From Marinoscillum sp040218045 (GTDB lineage Bacteria > Bacteroidota > Bacteroidia > Cytophagales > Cyclobacteriaceae): DNA of 64,000 nucleotides. Position numbers and translations under genes: made by a program. The DNA lies in the NCBI GenBank assembly GCA_040218045.1, contig JAVJQA010000031.1, forward strand, positions 29,731 through 93,730, read 5' to 3'. The notes under the pieces are model-generated. The model saw only the letters and a list, made by a program, of their open reading frames with translations. It was not told the DNA's origin and did not search any database. Of this stretch, positions 47,553-58,900 are shown one piece after another (the stretch's first letter is position 1; every line of letters starts with the position of its first letter).

Positions 47553-50549
47553 ATGGAGAACAGACTTAGATTTTTTAATCCGCAGGTCATAATCAGCATG
47601 CTATTGATGGTGCTTTCTCTTTACGCTTATGCCCAGGAAAAGATGGTCATCAGTGGCACCGTGCTTGATGATACGGGTGAGCCAATTCCCGGTGTGAGTA
47701 TTATCGCCAAAGGGACTAACCTTGGTACCACTACTGATTTTGAAGGGCTCTATAGGCTAGAGATTCCAGCGGCTACACAAACCCTGGTATTCTCATTTGT
47801 TGGCTTTGTTACACAAGAGATCAACATTGGGTCACAGACAAGGATCGATGTGAAAATGCAAATGGATATTGCTGAGTTGGCCGAGGTGGTAGTGATAGGC
47901 TATGGCAGTATAGAAAAAAAGGATGTGACTGGCGCCATGACCACAGTTACGCCCAAAGACTTTAACAAAGGGGTGATGACCAATCCCACAGAACTTCTAC
48001 AGGGAAGGGTTTCTGGAGTCAACATTACCCCTTCCAGCGGAGAACCCGGAGCAGCAGTAAGTGTCAATATTAGAGGTGCAAACAGTATCAGGTCTTCTAA
48101 TCAACCACTTTATGTAATAGATGGGGTGCCGCTAAGTGGAGGCAATACCACAGAGGGTGGTTCTGGTACAGGAGATACCGGAGGGTCCCAGGCTAAAAAC
48201 CCACTGAATTTCTTAAACCCAGACGATATTGCCAGCATTGATATCCTAAAGGATGCCTCGGCTACAGCAATCTATGGCTCCAGAGGAGCCAATGGAGTTG
48301 TAATCATCACCACAAAGCGAGGTAAGTCAGGCCAGGGAAATGTCAGTTACTCCACGTATGTGAGTGCATCTCAGGTCAGAAAGAAAATGGACGTACTTTC
48401 AGCAATCGATTGGCGTAAAGCAAGAATTGGTCTTTATCAGGAAACAGGTAACGATGGGTACCTGGATTTCGATTTTGGAGCAACCACCGACTGGCAAGAC
48501 GAAATATTCCGAACAGCCATTACACAAAACCATAGTCTTTCCTTTTCGGGAGGGTCAGAAAAGGGAAACTACAGGGCCTCAATAGGATATTTGAACCAGG
48601 ATGGAATTGTGGAAACTTCCAACCTCAACCGATACACTGCCAGGCTGAACTTAAGCCAAAAACTACTGAATGATAAGCTCTCTATGAGCATGAACCTAAC
48701 CGCTACCAATACCAAAGACCGCACTCCACCTATCGGAGATGGAGGTGGTCATTTGGGAGATGCTTTGGTAAATGCCATTCGTGCCAATCCTACCATGCCT
48801 GTAAAAACAGATGATGGTGAGTATTTCCAATTCGCTACCTCAGATCGAAACCCGGTGGCCATGATCAACTTGATGGATGACCGATCCACTACGGACCGTT
48901 ACTTGGGCAATGTCACAGGAGACCTGGAAATTGTCAAAGGACTTCATTTAAATTTTAACTACGGACTTGACAGGTCTACCTCTACCCGAAATGCCAATTA
49001 CTCAAATAGGCTCGTCTACATCACCCCTGATGGTCAGGCTGAGGTCAGGGACTTGTATACACATTCCGATTTAATGGAAGTGTATCTGAAATACAACACT
49101 TCTGTTGGTGCGCATTCATTTGATGTGCTGGGTGGATATGCCTATCAGTATTTTGAGCGAAGAGGAAAAGGAATTACCGCTTTGGGTTATACCAATAACT
49201 TATTGCTCTACACCAATAGCCTGGGAGCTCGCGTATCGGATGTTCCGGTTGGACTGTATTCCTGGGGAGATATTTCCGAACTTCAGTCTTATTTCGGGCG
49301 TGTCAACTACAGCTATGATAATAAATACTTGGCAACCTTCACCCTAAGAGCTGATGGATCCTCTAAGTTCGGGCCTAACAACAGATATGGTATATTCCCG
49401 TCGGCCGCAGTGAGTTGGCGACTTTCAGAGGAGGATTTTCTCAAATCAAATACAACAGTGTCTAACTTGAAGTTTAGACTTGGATTCGGGAAAACAGGCA
49501 ATCAGGAGATTCCGAATTACGCTTACTTCCCTCAATACCAGGCTGTATCTTATGATTTGAATGGCGAAACATTGCTTTCCATAAGAACTGCCAGAACGTC
49601 TAACCCTAACCTGCAGTGGGAAACTTCCGTGCAGTATAATGCTGGTTTGGATTTTGGGTTTTTCAATGACCGGGTAGAAGGCACAATGGATTACTTCTAC
49701 AAGACCACTAGCAACCTACTCTACAATACCCCAACAGGTGGCGTGGCCTTTACCACCAACTTTTGGCAAAATCTAGATACTGAGATTATCAACAATGGTA
49801 TAGAACTAGCCGTAACCGGACACCTGATGACTACCAAGAATTTCGACTGGTCTACAACTGTCATTTTCACTAAAATTGACAACAAGGTGAAGGGATTTGA
49901 ATATGCCGCCATTCAGACCGGCAGGCTCAATGGCCCTGGAATGACCAATGTCTATATTCAGGTAATTGAGGATGGAGCGGGTCTGCATGCATTCAACCTG
50001 AGGCAATTTGAAGGCTATGATAGTGAGGGCTATAGCATTTATGCAAATGAAGGCCAGTTGTCACTGACAGGCTCTCCATATCCTGATTTTACACTTGGAT
50101 TAAGCAATAGCATTACATATAGAGGCTTTGACCTGGATTTCTTCCTGGATTCGAAAGTGGGACAAGATGTCTATAACAACACTGCCAATTCATTAATCAA
50201 CAAACCTGCATTGGCTCAGGCAAAAAACATCTCTTATGATGAGCTGTACGCTCAGCGAAGCATTGAGGATGGCGAGGTTCCATCCACCAAATATTTGGAA
50301 GATGCCAGTTTTTTAAGGGTCAGCAATGTGACACTTGGTTACAACTTTCCGGTTACAGGAATCGACTGGATCAGCTCCGCGAAAATTTATGTGACCGGTC
50401 AAAACCTGTATGTCATGACAAATTATACAGGATACGACCCAGAGGTAAATACGAATAAAGCTGTTGGAGATATCCCATCATTCGGGATCGATTATTCTTC
50501 TTATCCGCGTCCAAGAACTATACTGGTTGGTATGAACCTGAACTTTTGA
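47553..50549 (+). CDS. susC: SusC/RagA-family TonB-dependent outer-membrane transporter
   Basis: The 998-residue protein has a signal peptide (LSLYAYAQ), a carboxypeptidase-regulatory-like domain (about 30-105; ISGTVLDDTGEPIPGVSIIAKG), the SusC TonB-box region EVVVIGYGS, a plug domain (LLQGRVSGVNITPSSGEPGA, RGANSIRSSNQPLYVIDGVP, LKDASATAIYGSRGANGVV) and a 22-strand barrel ending in a Phe (LVGMNLNF). It imports oligosaccharides across the outer membrane with SusD as its lid. The glycosidases downstream predict alpha-linked gluco-oligosaccharides. Confidence 0.96.
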   Translation: MENRLRFFNPQVIISMLLMVLSLYAYAQEKMVISGTVLDDTGEPIPGVSIIAKGTNLGTTTDFEGLYRLEIPAATQTLVFSFVGFVTQEINIGSQTRIDVKMQMDIAELAEVVVIGYGSIEKKDVTGAMTTVTPKDFNKGVMTNPTELLQGRVSGVNITPSSGEPGAAVSVNIRGANSIRSSNQPLYVIDGVPLSGGNTTEGGSGTGDTGGSQAKNPLNFLNPDDIASIDILKDASATAIYGSRGANGVVIITTKRGKSGQGNVSYSTYVSASQVRKKMDVLSAIDWRKARIGLYQETGNDGYLDFDFGATTDWQDEIFRTAITQNHSLSFSGGSEKGNYRASIGYLNQDGIVETSNLNRYTARLNLSQKLLNDKLSMSMNLTATNTKDRTPPIGDGGGHLGDALVNAIRANPTMPVKTDDGEYFQFATSDRNPVAMINLMDDRSTTDRYLGNVTGDLEIVKGLHLNFNYGLDRSTSTRNANYSNRLVYITPDGQAEVRDLYTHSDLMEVYLKYNTSVGAHSFDVLGGYAYQYFERRGKGITALGYTNNLLLYTNSLGARVSDVPVGLYSWGDISELQSYFGRVNYSYDNKYLATFTLRADGSSKFGPNNRYGIFPSAAVSWRLSEEDFLKSNTTVSNLKFRLGFGKTGNQEIPNYAYFPQYQAVSYDLNGETLLSIRTARTSNPNLQWETSVQYNAGLDFGFFNDRVEGTMDYFYKTTSNLLYNTPTGGVAFTTNFWQNLDTEIINNGIELAVTGHLMTTKNFDWSTTVIFTKIDNKVKGFEYAAIQTGRLNGPGMTNVYIQVIEDGAGLHAFNLRQFEGYDSEGYSIYANEGQLSLTGSPYPDFTLGLSNSITYRGFDLDFFLDSKVGQDVYNNTANSLINKPALAQAKNISYDELYAQRSIEDGEVPSTKYLEDASFLRVSNVTLGYNFPVTGIDWISSAKIYVTGQNLYVMTNYTGYDPEVNTNKAVGDIPSFGIDYSSYPRPRTILVGMNLNF

Positions 50550-50568
50550 TTTAAAAATCTAAAGCAAT

Positions 50569-52170
50569 ATGAAAACGAAAATAGTGCAAAGAATATCCAG
50601 CGTCGTGTTGATGGTAATTATAGTTGGGTGTACTGACTTGTCACCAGAACTGGTCAGTGAAACCACGGGAGATGAGCTGCTCAATGATGCCCGTGCCAGA
50701 ATACTGAATGACATCACAGAAGCTGAGGGAATCATTCAACCTGCTTATGATGGTTTGTATCAGTTTCTCGGAGAGCGCAACATTTATGCCCTAACGGAGG
50801 GCTCAACTGATGAGATGGTAACACCAACACGCGGTACGGACTGGGGTGACAATGGTATTTGGTTGGCGCTACATCAGCATAAGTGGACTCCAGATCATTT
50901 CATAGTTCAAAATGGTTGGGATGATCTGCGCACAGGATCAGCCAGGGCTTATGAGGCCATCGATCTGCTTGAAAAGATTGCAGGAGATGATCAGGCGTTG
51001 TTGTTTGAGCTGGAACCGTTTATTGCAGAAGCCAGATTTCTTAGAGCTTATTACTCATGGCATTTTATCGATCTTTTTGGTCAAACTCCTGTTCTGGACG
51101 AAAACCTGGAGGAAGATCTCTTGCAAAGAGGGCAGGCCGTTGAGTTTGTGATCAATGAACTGGAAGAGATTGTTCCTATACTTCCTGATGCTTCTTCCTC
51201 AACCTATGGTAAAGTGAATCGACAGACAGCACAGGCACTTTTGGCAAAAGTGTACCTGAACAAGCACATCTATGAGGATCGGGAGGTTGAAAACTCAGAT
51301 TTGGATAAGGTTATTGGGTTTTGTGATGAGGTGATCACCTCAGGCAACTTTCAATTGGCCAGCGATTACTTTGCCATGTTTGACCAACATAATGAGAGCA
51401 GCACAGAGACCTTGCTGGTACTCCAAAACAGTGGTGATTTTCAGCGCGGGTTTCAGGCACAAACCAGGGCTCTAATGACCTTACATTATTATATGAATGC
51501 CGGTGGTGTGCTGGAGCCATGGAATGGGATGTGTTCTACGGAGGATTTTTTCAATAAGTGGGATGCTGATAAAAACCTCACCAATGGAGTCGCTACATCC
51601 GATTCCAGGTTCACTGATGACCGGTACTTTCCTACCCTGGCATTGAACCTTGGATTCATTACTGGTCAGCAGTACAAAGTGAATGGAGATCCGCTCACAG
51701 ACCGCAAAGGAAATCCACTGATAATAACTGCTGAAATTGAAAGCATAACCCAGGCCAAGGAATATGAAGGTGCAAGGGTATTGAAATGGGCTCCTGATAC
51801 TGATGCCGCATATCAGTCTTGGGCTGATAATGATATTGCACTTCTAAGATACGCCGATGTAGTGCTGATGAAAGCAGAGGCCATGTGGCGTAAGGGAAAT
51901 AGTGGTGGAGCTATGAGTATTTTGAATAACCTAAGATCAGTAAGAGGAGCTGCAAACCTAACGGAAGTCTCTGCTCAAACTATACTTGACGAACGTGGCT
52001 TTGAGTTGTACTGGGAAGGTTACAGGAGAACAGACCTTGTTCGCTTTGGTCAATTTACCCAAGGTACATGGTTTGGTAAAGAAGTCAGCGCTGAGACTTA
52101 TAACCTGTATTCTATTCCTTCTGTGGCACTTTCTGCTTTTAGGAAACTCAAGCAAAACCCCGGATATTAA
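50569..52170 (+). CDS. susD: SusD/RagB-family surface lipoprotein
   Basis: The 533-residue precursor has a lipobox at Cys21 (VIIVGC). It has SusD features: tetratricopeptide-like helices, FIAEARFLRAYYSWHFIDLFGQTP, VNRQTAQALLAKVYL, ALLRYADVVLMKAEAMWR and the C-terminal ILDERGFELYWEGYRRTDLVRFG. It binds glycan at the cell surface and closes the SusC channel. It starts 19 bases after susC. It contains no catalytic domain. Confidence 0.96.
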   Translation: MKTKIVQRISSVVLMVIIVGCTDLSPELVSETTGDELLNDARARILNDITEAEGIIQPAYDGLYQFLGERNIYALTEGSTDEMVTPTRGTDWGDNGIWLALHQHKWTPDHFIVQNGWDDLRTGSARAYEAIDLLEKIAGDDQALLFELEPFIAEARFLRAYYSWHFIDLFGQTPVLDENLEEDLLQRGQAVEFVINELEEIVPILPDASSSTYGKVNRQTAQALLAKVYLNKHIYEDREVENSDLDKVIGFCDEVITSGNFQLASDYFAMFDQHNESSTETLLVLQNSGDFQRGFQAQTRALMTLHYYMNAGGVLEPWNGMCSTEDFFNKWDADKNLTNGVATSDSRFTDDRYFPTLALNLGFITGQQYKVNGDPLTDRKGNPLIITAEIESITQAKEYEGARVLKWAPDTDAAYQSWADNDIALLRYADVVLMKAEAMWRKGNSGGAMSILNNLRSVRGAANLTEVSAQTILDERGFELYWEGYRRTDLVRFGQFTQGTWFGKEVSAETYNLYSIPSVALSAFRKLKQNPGY

Positions 52171-52199
52171 AAACAGGCTCGCTTTTGAAATCAAACGAA

Positions 52200-53444
52200 A
52201 TGATAAGATTGATATTTTTTATGGGTACCTGCCTTGCGCTAATTGCTTGTGGGGATGATCCAACTAATGATGACATATGCTTTGTCAACTGCGGGGGAAA
52301 TGATGGAGTGTCCGTGCAGGTGCTGAGTCCGGGCTCAGTGAGCAAGACCAATAACGTGCCGGTCTATATGCACTACATGCCTTGGTTTGAAGCCAAAGAC
52401 GGGATCAATGACCGCTGGGGAATTCACTGGACCATGAATGCATCCTTTCCGGATGTAATTGGCAATGATGGCCAACGCGATATCGCTTCGCACTACTACC
52501 CTTTGATTGGCCCATACAGTACCAATGACCCTTTAGTCATTGATTACCATTTGCTCTTGATGAAGTACGCCGGTATAGACGGCATACTAATCAATTGGTA
52601 TGGAGTAGAAGGTAGCAATGGCGATATCAATTCGTTGTTGGAACATTCCGAAACCATTATTGGCCGCACCGATGAAGTTGGATTGGGCTTCAGTGTGGTT
52701 ATGGAAGACCGGTTTAGCAGAAATGTCAATGAGGTGATTGCCAACATCAGTTACGTCAATGACAACTACTATAGGAGTGACCAGTTCATCCATATCGGAA
52801 GCAATCCACTCCTGATGATATTTGGGCCTATCACCATCCAGGACCCGGTACAGTGGACAACCATCCTGGGAAGTACCAGTGCCAGTGAAATCTTTTTGCC
52901 ATTGTGGGGATTTACCGGCAAGACCGGAGCCAGCAATGTGAGCGGTGAGTACTCTTGGGTGGTTTCTTCAGGGATGAGCGGATTATCTAACTATTATCAA
53001 AACGTGAATGCTTCAAAAGTGATAGGAGGCGCTGCGTACCCGGGGTTTAAGGATTACTATGAAGAAGGTGGCTGGACAAGTTCTGCATTACCATGGAGCA
53101 TTGAAGTAGGTGCGGCCACACTTAAATCCACTCTTGATTTGGCTAAAACCAATGCATCAAAGATTGATTTTCTTCAACTGGTTACCTGGAACGATTACGG
53201 CGAGGGAACGATGATTGAGCCGACAGAGGAGTTTGGCTTTTCATTCCTTCAGGAGGTTCAAAGCTTCACCGGAGTAGCGTTTGGGTTGGAAGAACTAGAA
53301 ATGATCCATGAACTCTATCTGAAAAGAAGGCAGTATGAAGGTTCAGGAGAAAGCGATGTGATCAAGAAATTGGATCAGGTCTACTATTACCTGGTAGCAC
53401 TTAAAGTAGAAGATGCGAGGGCCTTGTTGGACTCGGTAGAGTAA
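52200..53444 (+). CDS. GH71/99-like glycoside hydrolase lipoprotein
   Basis: The 414-residue precursor has a lipobox at Cys17 (CLALIAC). The ATG at 52200 is preferred over a TTG frame 15 bases upstream. The catalytic domain has motifs typical of bacterial GH71/99-like proteins: VPVYMHYMPWFEAKDG near the N-terminus, IASHYYPLIGPY, YAGIDGILINWYG and VTWNDYGEGTMIEPT. GH99 members are endo-alpha-mannosidases and fungal GH71 members are alpha-1,3-glucanases. With GH87 and GH97 neighbours, an alpha-1,3-glucanase role is more likely, but the catalytic residues were not confirmed. Confidence 0.8.
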   Translation: MIRLIFFMGTCLALIACGDDPTNDDICFVNCGGNDGVSVQVLSPGSVSKTNNVPVYMHYMPWFEAKDGINDRWGIHWTMNASFPDVIGNDGQRDIASHYYPLIGPYSTNDPLVIDYHLLLMKYAGIDGILINWYGVEGSNGDINSLLEHSETIIGRTDEVGLGFSVVMEDRFSRNVNEVIANISYVNDNYYRSDQFIHIGSNPLLMIFGPITIQDPVQWTTILGSTSASEIFLPLWGFTGKTGASNVSGEYSWVVSSGMSGLSNYYQNVNASKVIGGAAYPGFKDYYEEGGWTSSALPWSIEVGAATLKSTLDLAKTNASKIDFLQLVTWNDYGEGTMIEPTEEFGFSFLQEVQSFTGVAFGLEELEMIHELYLKRRQYEGSGESDVIKKLDQVYYYLVALKVEDARALLDSVE

Positions 53445-53477
53445 ACCTCATGATTAACTAAATAGACACACCGAAAA

Positions 53478-55550
53478 ATGATAAATAAAACCAATGTTTT
53501 TGTTCTGGTAATTTTTTGCATCATCCTTCTGAGCTGTAGTAGCATCTTCAGGTATGATACAAACGTCAGGACGGTGGCATCACCAGATGGCTCTGTTAAA
53601 CTCACCTTTACACTGCTTGATGAGCAGCCCACATATTCCATGTCTTACAAGGATACCGAAATAATTGAGAATTCATCTCTTGGCTATCGGTTCAAAACGC
53701 TTGCGCCGCTTTTAGGCAAATTTGAATTGGATAAAATGGACGAGAGAAGCTTTAGTGAAACGTGGGAAACGGTTTGGGGAGAACGCCGGAAGGTTGATAA
53801 TAACTACAATGAGTTGATGGTCTACTTAAGTGAAAAAGAAGGTGCACAGCGTAAATTAAATGTTTATTTCAGGGTATTCAATGACGGGATAGGGTTTAGG
53901 TATGAGATACCTGAACAAGAAGGTTTGACCGATTTACAAATTACTTCAGAGGAAACAGCATTCAATTTCCCCAAGGATCACAGTATTTGGTTTCAACCGT
54001 GTGATACCTTGTCCAGAGTTTGGGAAAATGGATACAATACTTATGAAAGACTCTATGAAAACAGCAAGGTAAGTGAATTGAGTACATTGGTTCACACACC
54101 TGTGACCATAGAGACAGATGAAGGTGTGTTCATCACCATCCATGAGGCCAACCTCACGGACTACCCATCTATGGTGTTAACAAAGGGCAAGCAAGCAAAA
54201 GATCTTAAAAGTGATTTGGTGCCGTGGCCTGATGGTGTCAAAGTTAAAACTACCGCACCGATGAAAAGTCCCTGGAGAACCATCCAGGTGTCGGATAAAC
54301 TTAGTGGCTTGGTAGAGTCGGACATGATTCTCAACCTCAACGAACCCAACGTTATTGAAGATGTGTCGTGGATTCAACCAATGAAATACATAGGCATCTG
54401 GTGGGAAATGCACTTGAATAAATCCACCTGGGAGTCTGGCCCCAGACATGGAGCAAATACTGAAAACACAGTTAAGTATATAGATTTTGCTGCCGAGAAC
54501 GGATTTGGTGGCGTACTGGTAGAAGGATGGAATACCGGCTGGGAAGTATGGACTACCGCTCCCGACTTTAGTTTTGTAAACCCTTATCCAGATTATGATC
54601 TTGACTACCTGGCCAAGTATTCGAAGGAAAAAGGTGTTGGCCTGATCGGCCATCACGAAACCAGCGGAGATGCCGAAGCTTATGAAAAACAAATTGAAGA
54701 GGCATTTCAACTTATGGAAGACAAGGGTATTCATGCGTTAAAAACCGGATACGTAGGGTATATACGACCAACCGGACAAAATCATCATGGGCAATGGATG
54801 GTCAAACACTATCGCAGAGTGTTGGAACTAGCCGCCAAACATAAGATCAATCTTGTAGCACACGAGCCCATTAAACCAACAGGCATTAGAAGAACTTATC
54901 CAAATATGCTCAGCAGGGAGGCCATGAGAGGAATGGAGTACAATGCCTGGAGCAGTGGCAACCCCCCTGAGCACATGACCATCCTTGCATATACCATGAT
55001 GCTCGCTGGCCCATTGGACTATACACCTGGCATATTTCAGGCCAATCTTGACCAATTCAGAAAGGGAAACAGCATTCACACCACAGTGGCAAATCAGTTG
55101 GCCTTGTATGTGGTCATATTTAGCCCGGTACAGATGGCTGCTGACCTACCAGAGCATTACCAGGGTAATCCCGCATTCCAGTTCATTAAAGACGTAGCTG
55201 TAAACTGGGAAACATCCCGGTTAATCGATGGCGAAATTGGAGATTATGTAGTGACTGCCCGCAAACAACGCGGTTCAGATGACTGGTTTTTAGGAGCCAT
55301 TACCGACGAAAACCCACGGGATTTGGTAGTAAGTTTTGATTTTCTGGATGAAGGGAAAACCTACGTGGCAGAGATTTATGAAGATGCAGAAAATGCCAGC
55401 TTCAATCACAATCCGGAACTTGTCGATATCAGTAAACACCTGGTTTCTTCCACGACAAAACATAAGCTAAAATTAGCCCCGGGAGGAGGTCAGGCAATAA
55501 GATTCCGGCCTGCTGTTGAAGAAGATCTAAAGACATTAAATCAGCTGTAA
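53478..55550 (+). CDS. GH97 alpha-glucosidase, inverting type
   Basis: The 690-residue precursor has a lipobox at Cys20 (FCIILLSC). An N-terminal beta-sandwich (SPDGSVKLTFTL, SLGYRFKT) precedes the TIM barrel (GGVLVEGWNTGWEVW, GLIGHHETSGDAEAY, AHEPIKPTGIRRTYP, MRGMEYNAW) and a C-terminal sandwich. Glu394, Glu463 and Glu487 are spaced 69 and 24 residues apart, exactly as Glu439, Glu508 and Glu532 of Bacteroides SusB. ALKTGYVG replaces the KxD nucleophile motif of retaining members. It should release glucose from alpha-gluco-oligosaccharides. Confidence 0.93.
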   Translation: MINKTNVFVLVIFCIILLSCSSIFRYDTNVRTVASPDGSVKLTFTLLDEQPTYSMSYKDTEIIENSSLGYRFKTLAPLLGKFELDKMDERSFSETWETVWGERRKVDNNYNELMVYLSEKEGAQRKLNVYFRVFNDGIGFRYEIPEQEGLTDLQITSEETAFNFPKDHSIWFQPCDTLSRVWENGYNTYERLYENSKVSELSTLVHTPVTIETDEGVFITIHEANLTDYPSMVLTKGKQAKDLKSDLVPWPDGVKVKTTAPMKSPWRTIQVSDKLSGLVESDMILNLNEPNVIEDVSWIQPMKYIGIWWEMHLNKSTWESGPRHGANTENTVKYIDFAAENGFGGVLVEGWNTGWEVWTTAPDFSFVNPYPDYDLDYLAKYSKEKGVGLIGHHETSGDAEAYEKQIEEAFQLMEDKGIHALKTGYVGYIRPTGQNHHGQWMVKHYRRVLELAAKHKINLVAHEPIKPTGIRRTYPNMLSREAMRGMEYNAWSSGNPPEHMTILAYTMMLAGPLDYTPGIFQANLDQFRKGNSIHTTVANQLALYVVIFSPVQMAADLPEHYQGNPAFQFIKDVAVNWETSRLIDGEIGDYVVTARKQRGSDDWFLGAITDENPRDLVVSFDFLDEGKTYVAEIYEDAENASFNHNPELVDISKHLVSSTTKHKLKLAPGGGQAIRFRPAVEEDLKTLNQL

Positions 55551-55905
55551 TTGAAACCAAATCAAGAACCCTATGAAATCCTTAAGAACCTGCCAATGAA
55601 ATAGACGAATATCAAGTATTAATCACTGAGCACATGAGTTGGTACGTGAGGGAGCGCTCTTAATGTAAAAATGTAATAGTATGAAGAAGTTGATTTTATT
55701 ACTCCATTCCCTTTCCATCCATGGACCACCAAATTGTGGTGGTTTCTGATGGGTCCCCGCCAAATGATTAACTCCTGCATGAAGCAATCCATTCAGGTCT
55801 TAACTTATAAACTAACTCAAAATTGGTACTCAAACCAAGCATCTTCCACCCTAACCAAATGATGCTCAACAATGATTCGTACCGATTTTATTAAAGAACA
55901 AAATT
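55551..55905 (+). other. Gene-free stretch between GH97 and the giant GH87 protein
   Basis: These 355 bases have no full gene. At 55681 a start and hydrophobic leader-like segment (MKKLILLLHSLSIHG) is open for only about 22 codons, which may be the relic of an exported protein gene. A hairpin CCACCA/TGGTGG (55726-55731, 55737-55742) lies within it. No T run follows, so I cannot call a terminator. No TAnnTTTG promoter is evident, and read-through from GH97 is plausible. Confidence 0.45.
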
Positions 55906-58900
55906 ATGATTAAACCTAAACATGATGTCAGGTGGTATGGGAATCGTATTTCCCAAATTCTCCTGCTAGTACTCTTCTTTTCACTGAGCGGATCAGTTGC
56001 CCAAGCTCAGGGTGACGGACTGCCTCGTGGAGCTTTTCAAATGCCTTATACCCGATATGAATCAGATGCTACCAGCCAGTCTCAGGCCCTGGCGCATACA
56101 GATTATGACTTTCTCCCAGATGTGGCTGCTGCCGAAGCATCTTCGCAGCACTATTTGGGATTAAACTCCGATGGAGATTTTGTACAATGGACCGTTAATG
56201 AGTTTGCTGACGGAGTGACCCTGAGGTTCACCATTCCTGATAACTCAACAGGTGATGGCAATCAGGGAGCATTGAATGTTTATGTCAATGGTGCGCTTGA
56301 TCAAACCATTACTTTGAATTCCTACTGGGCATTTCATTACTTGAATAAATTTCAAGGTGCACAAGGCGGTAATGCCCCTAATCAGGGATTTAGCGAAGTG
56401 AGAATGTATTTCGATGACATCAACTTTAAGCTGAATACGCCACTTTCCCCGGGAAGTACTATCCGTCTGGAGAAGACTGGTGGAAGCCCGTTTGAATATG
56501 GGATTGATTTTATAGAAATAGAAGAGATTGATCCTATAAAAGGACCGCCAGCAAATTACCTGTCGGTGACAGATGCTCCTTACAATGCCAATGGTAATGA
56601 TCAGGTGGATGATTTGGCCGCTTTTCATGCATGTTTGGCAGATGCCAATGCGCAGGGTAAAAACATGTACATCCCCGCTGGGAAATACTATCTGGATGGG
56701 CAGTTCAGGTTAAACGCCAGTAATATTAAGGTGCAAGGTGCCGGAATCTGGCATACAGAACTCTTCTTTTCGTCTGACCTGGCGTTTTCAGGAGGTGTTA
56801 AAGCCCGTGCTGACAACCTGGAGTTTTCGGATGTACATGTTACTACCAACAACAACGACCGTTTCTGTCCTGATGATGAACGGATACCCGGATGGAACGA
56901 GCCATATAAAGGTTATAAAGGGATTTTTGGAACATGGGGCAGCTACTCGGTTATCAAAAATGTATGGGTAGAGCATTTTGAAACGGGAATGTGGTTTGCC
57001 GATTATGACTGGGCAGTAGAAGGAGCATCACAGCCGGACATTACAAACAATCTGCTGGTTACCAATGCACGTATCAGAAATAATTATGCGGATGGTGTCA
57101 ACTTTGCAGAAGGAAGTAACAATTGTACGGTGGAACATACCAACATCAGAAACAGTGGAGATGATGGATTTGCCGTTTGGTCTTCGGATGCTTTTGGACA
57201 TGGTACTCCCGGATCCAACAATACCCTGCAGTTTAGCACTGTGGAGAATGTTTGGCGTGCAGGCGGAGTGGCTTTTCACGGTGCAGATGGACACGGGGTA
57301 AACCATGTGTTGATCCGTGATGGAAGAGGTTGTGCAGGGATCAGATTTACAGATACGTTCCCAGGTTTTAAGTTTCTTCAAAACAACCAGTCAGTAATGA
57401 GCAATATTACGATCATTAATCACGGTACAACCTATGATCTGTTCAATGAAGAAATTGGAGCCATTTACTTGTCTGGTGCGGCTGGGCTTTGGAACGTCTA
57501 TTGGGAGGATATTGATCTCATCAACTCTCAAAGACACGCCATTACACTTGAAGGTGGTCCGTATCAGAACATAGAATTTCATTCTTTGAAAGTAGATGGG
57601 ACAGGATTGGATCCTTATGATCACAATACAGTGGTTTACACTGATGGAGGAACGGGGATCGCGGCAAGTGCCAATGGACAAATTGATTTATATAATCCTC
57701 AATGGATAAGTTGGGAGACTCAGGATAGCATTATTACCACTGGTAATTTGACGGTAAACACCTATTTCACTGAACCAGTAGGTGTTCAGTCGGTAAATAT
57801 GCCGGATGGTCCGCTTACCTTGGTTGTAGGCGAAGTGACAAGTTTGGCTCCAACTTTTGCACCACAAAATGCATCCAACAAAGCTGTAACCTACACAAAC
57901 AGTAACCCTTCCGTTGGAACCATCAATCAGGTAACAGGTGCTTTCGAAGCAACAGGAGTCGGACAAACAACAATTACTGTTACCTCCGATGACAACCCGG
58001 CCGCCACTGATCAGGTAACGATCAATGTTACAGCTGCTGTAAACGTAGAGGCTGTTTCCAGCCAGGCAAACGAGAGCGGAGCAACTGGCGAATTTGTATT
58101 CAGCACAACTGAACTTTCCGCTAGTCTCACTGTGAGCTACGCGGTTACCGGATCAGCATCTGCTGGAGATTACTCAGCAAGTCCCTCTTTGACTGGATCA
58201 GTTATATTAACCCCATCTAACCTTTCTCAATCAATTATCATCACAGCAGTTGATGATTCAGATTTTGAGGGCAATGAATCACTCACTATCAACATAGTAG
58301 ATAATGGCAATTACAACATAGGCGTAGGAAGTGCAACGATCACGATTGTAGACAATGAAAACCCACCCTGCACTGCGCCGGTGATTGGCCTTACTGCCAA
58401 TGCACCCGGCAATAACAACAGCATAGAGGCTGAGTGGAGTGAAGTGCCTGCAAGAGGTATCTCCAATGTGACTGTAGGTGGAATGCCAGGAGACTTTTCA
58501 GGGCAATGGAGAGCTATGTATGACAATCAATCTTTGTATGTGCTCGTAGAAGTTTCAGATAATTCATTGAACAATGATTCAGGTTCTGAATGGTGGAACG
58601 ATGATGTGGTAAATATCTTCATTGATGGTAACAATTCTAAAGGAACTTCATTCGATGGTGTCAATGACTTCCAAATTGGTTTCAGATGGAATGATGGCAC
58701 GGTGCATCTTGGTGGTAATTCTGTGCAAAATGCGAGTGGTATCACGTTCAATATGTTTGCTGTTTCAGGCGGATATACATTGAAAGCGGCCATTCCATGG
58801 TCTACAATAGGAGTTTCACCATCTATAGGGTACACCATTGGGTTTGATGTGGCTGTGGACGATGATGATGGCGGAGGCACAAGGGATGCCCAAATCTCAA

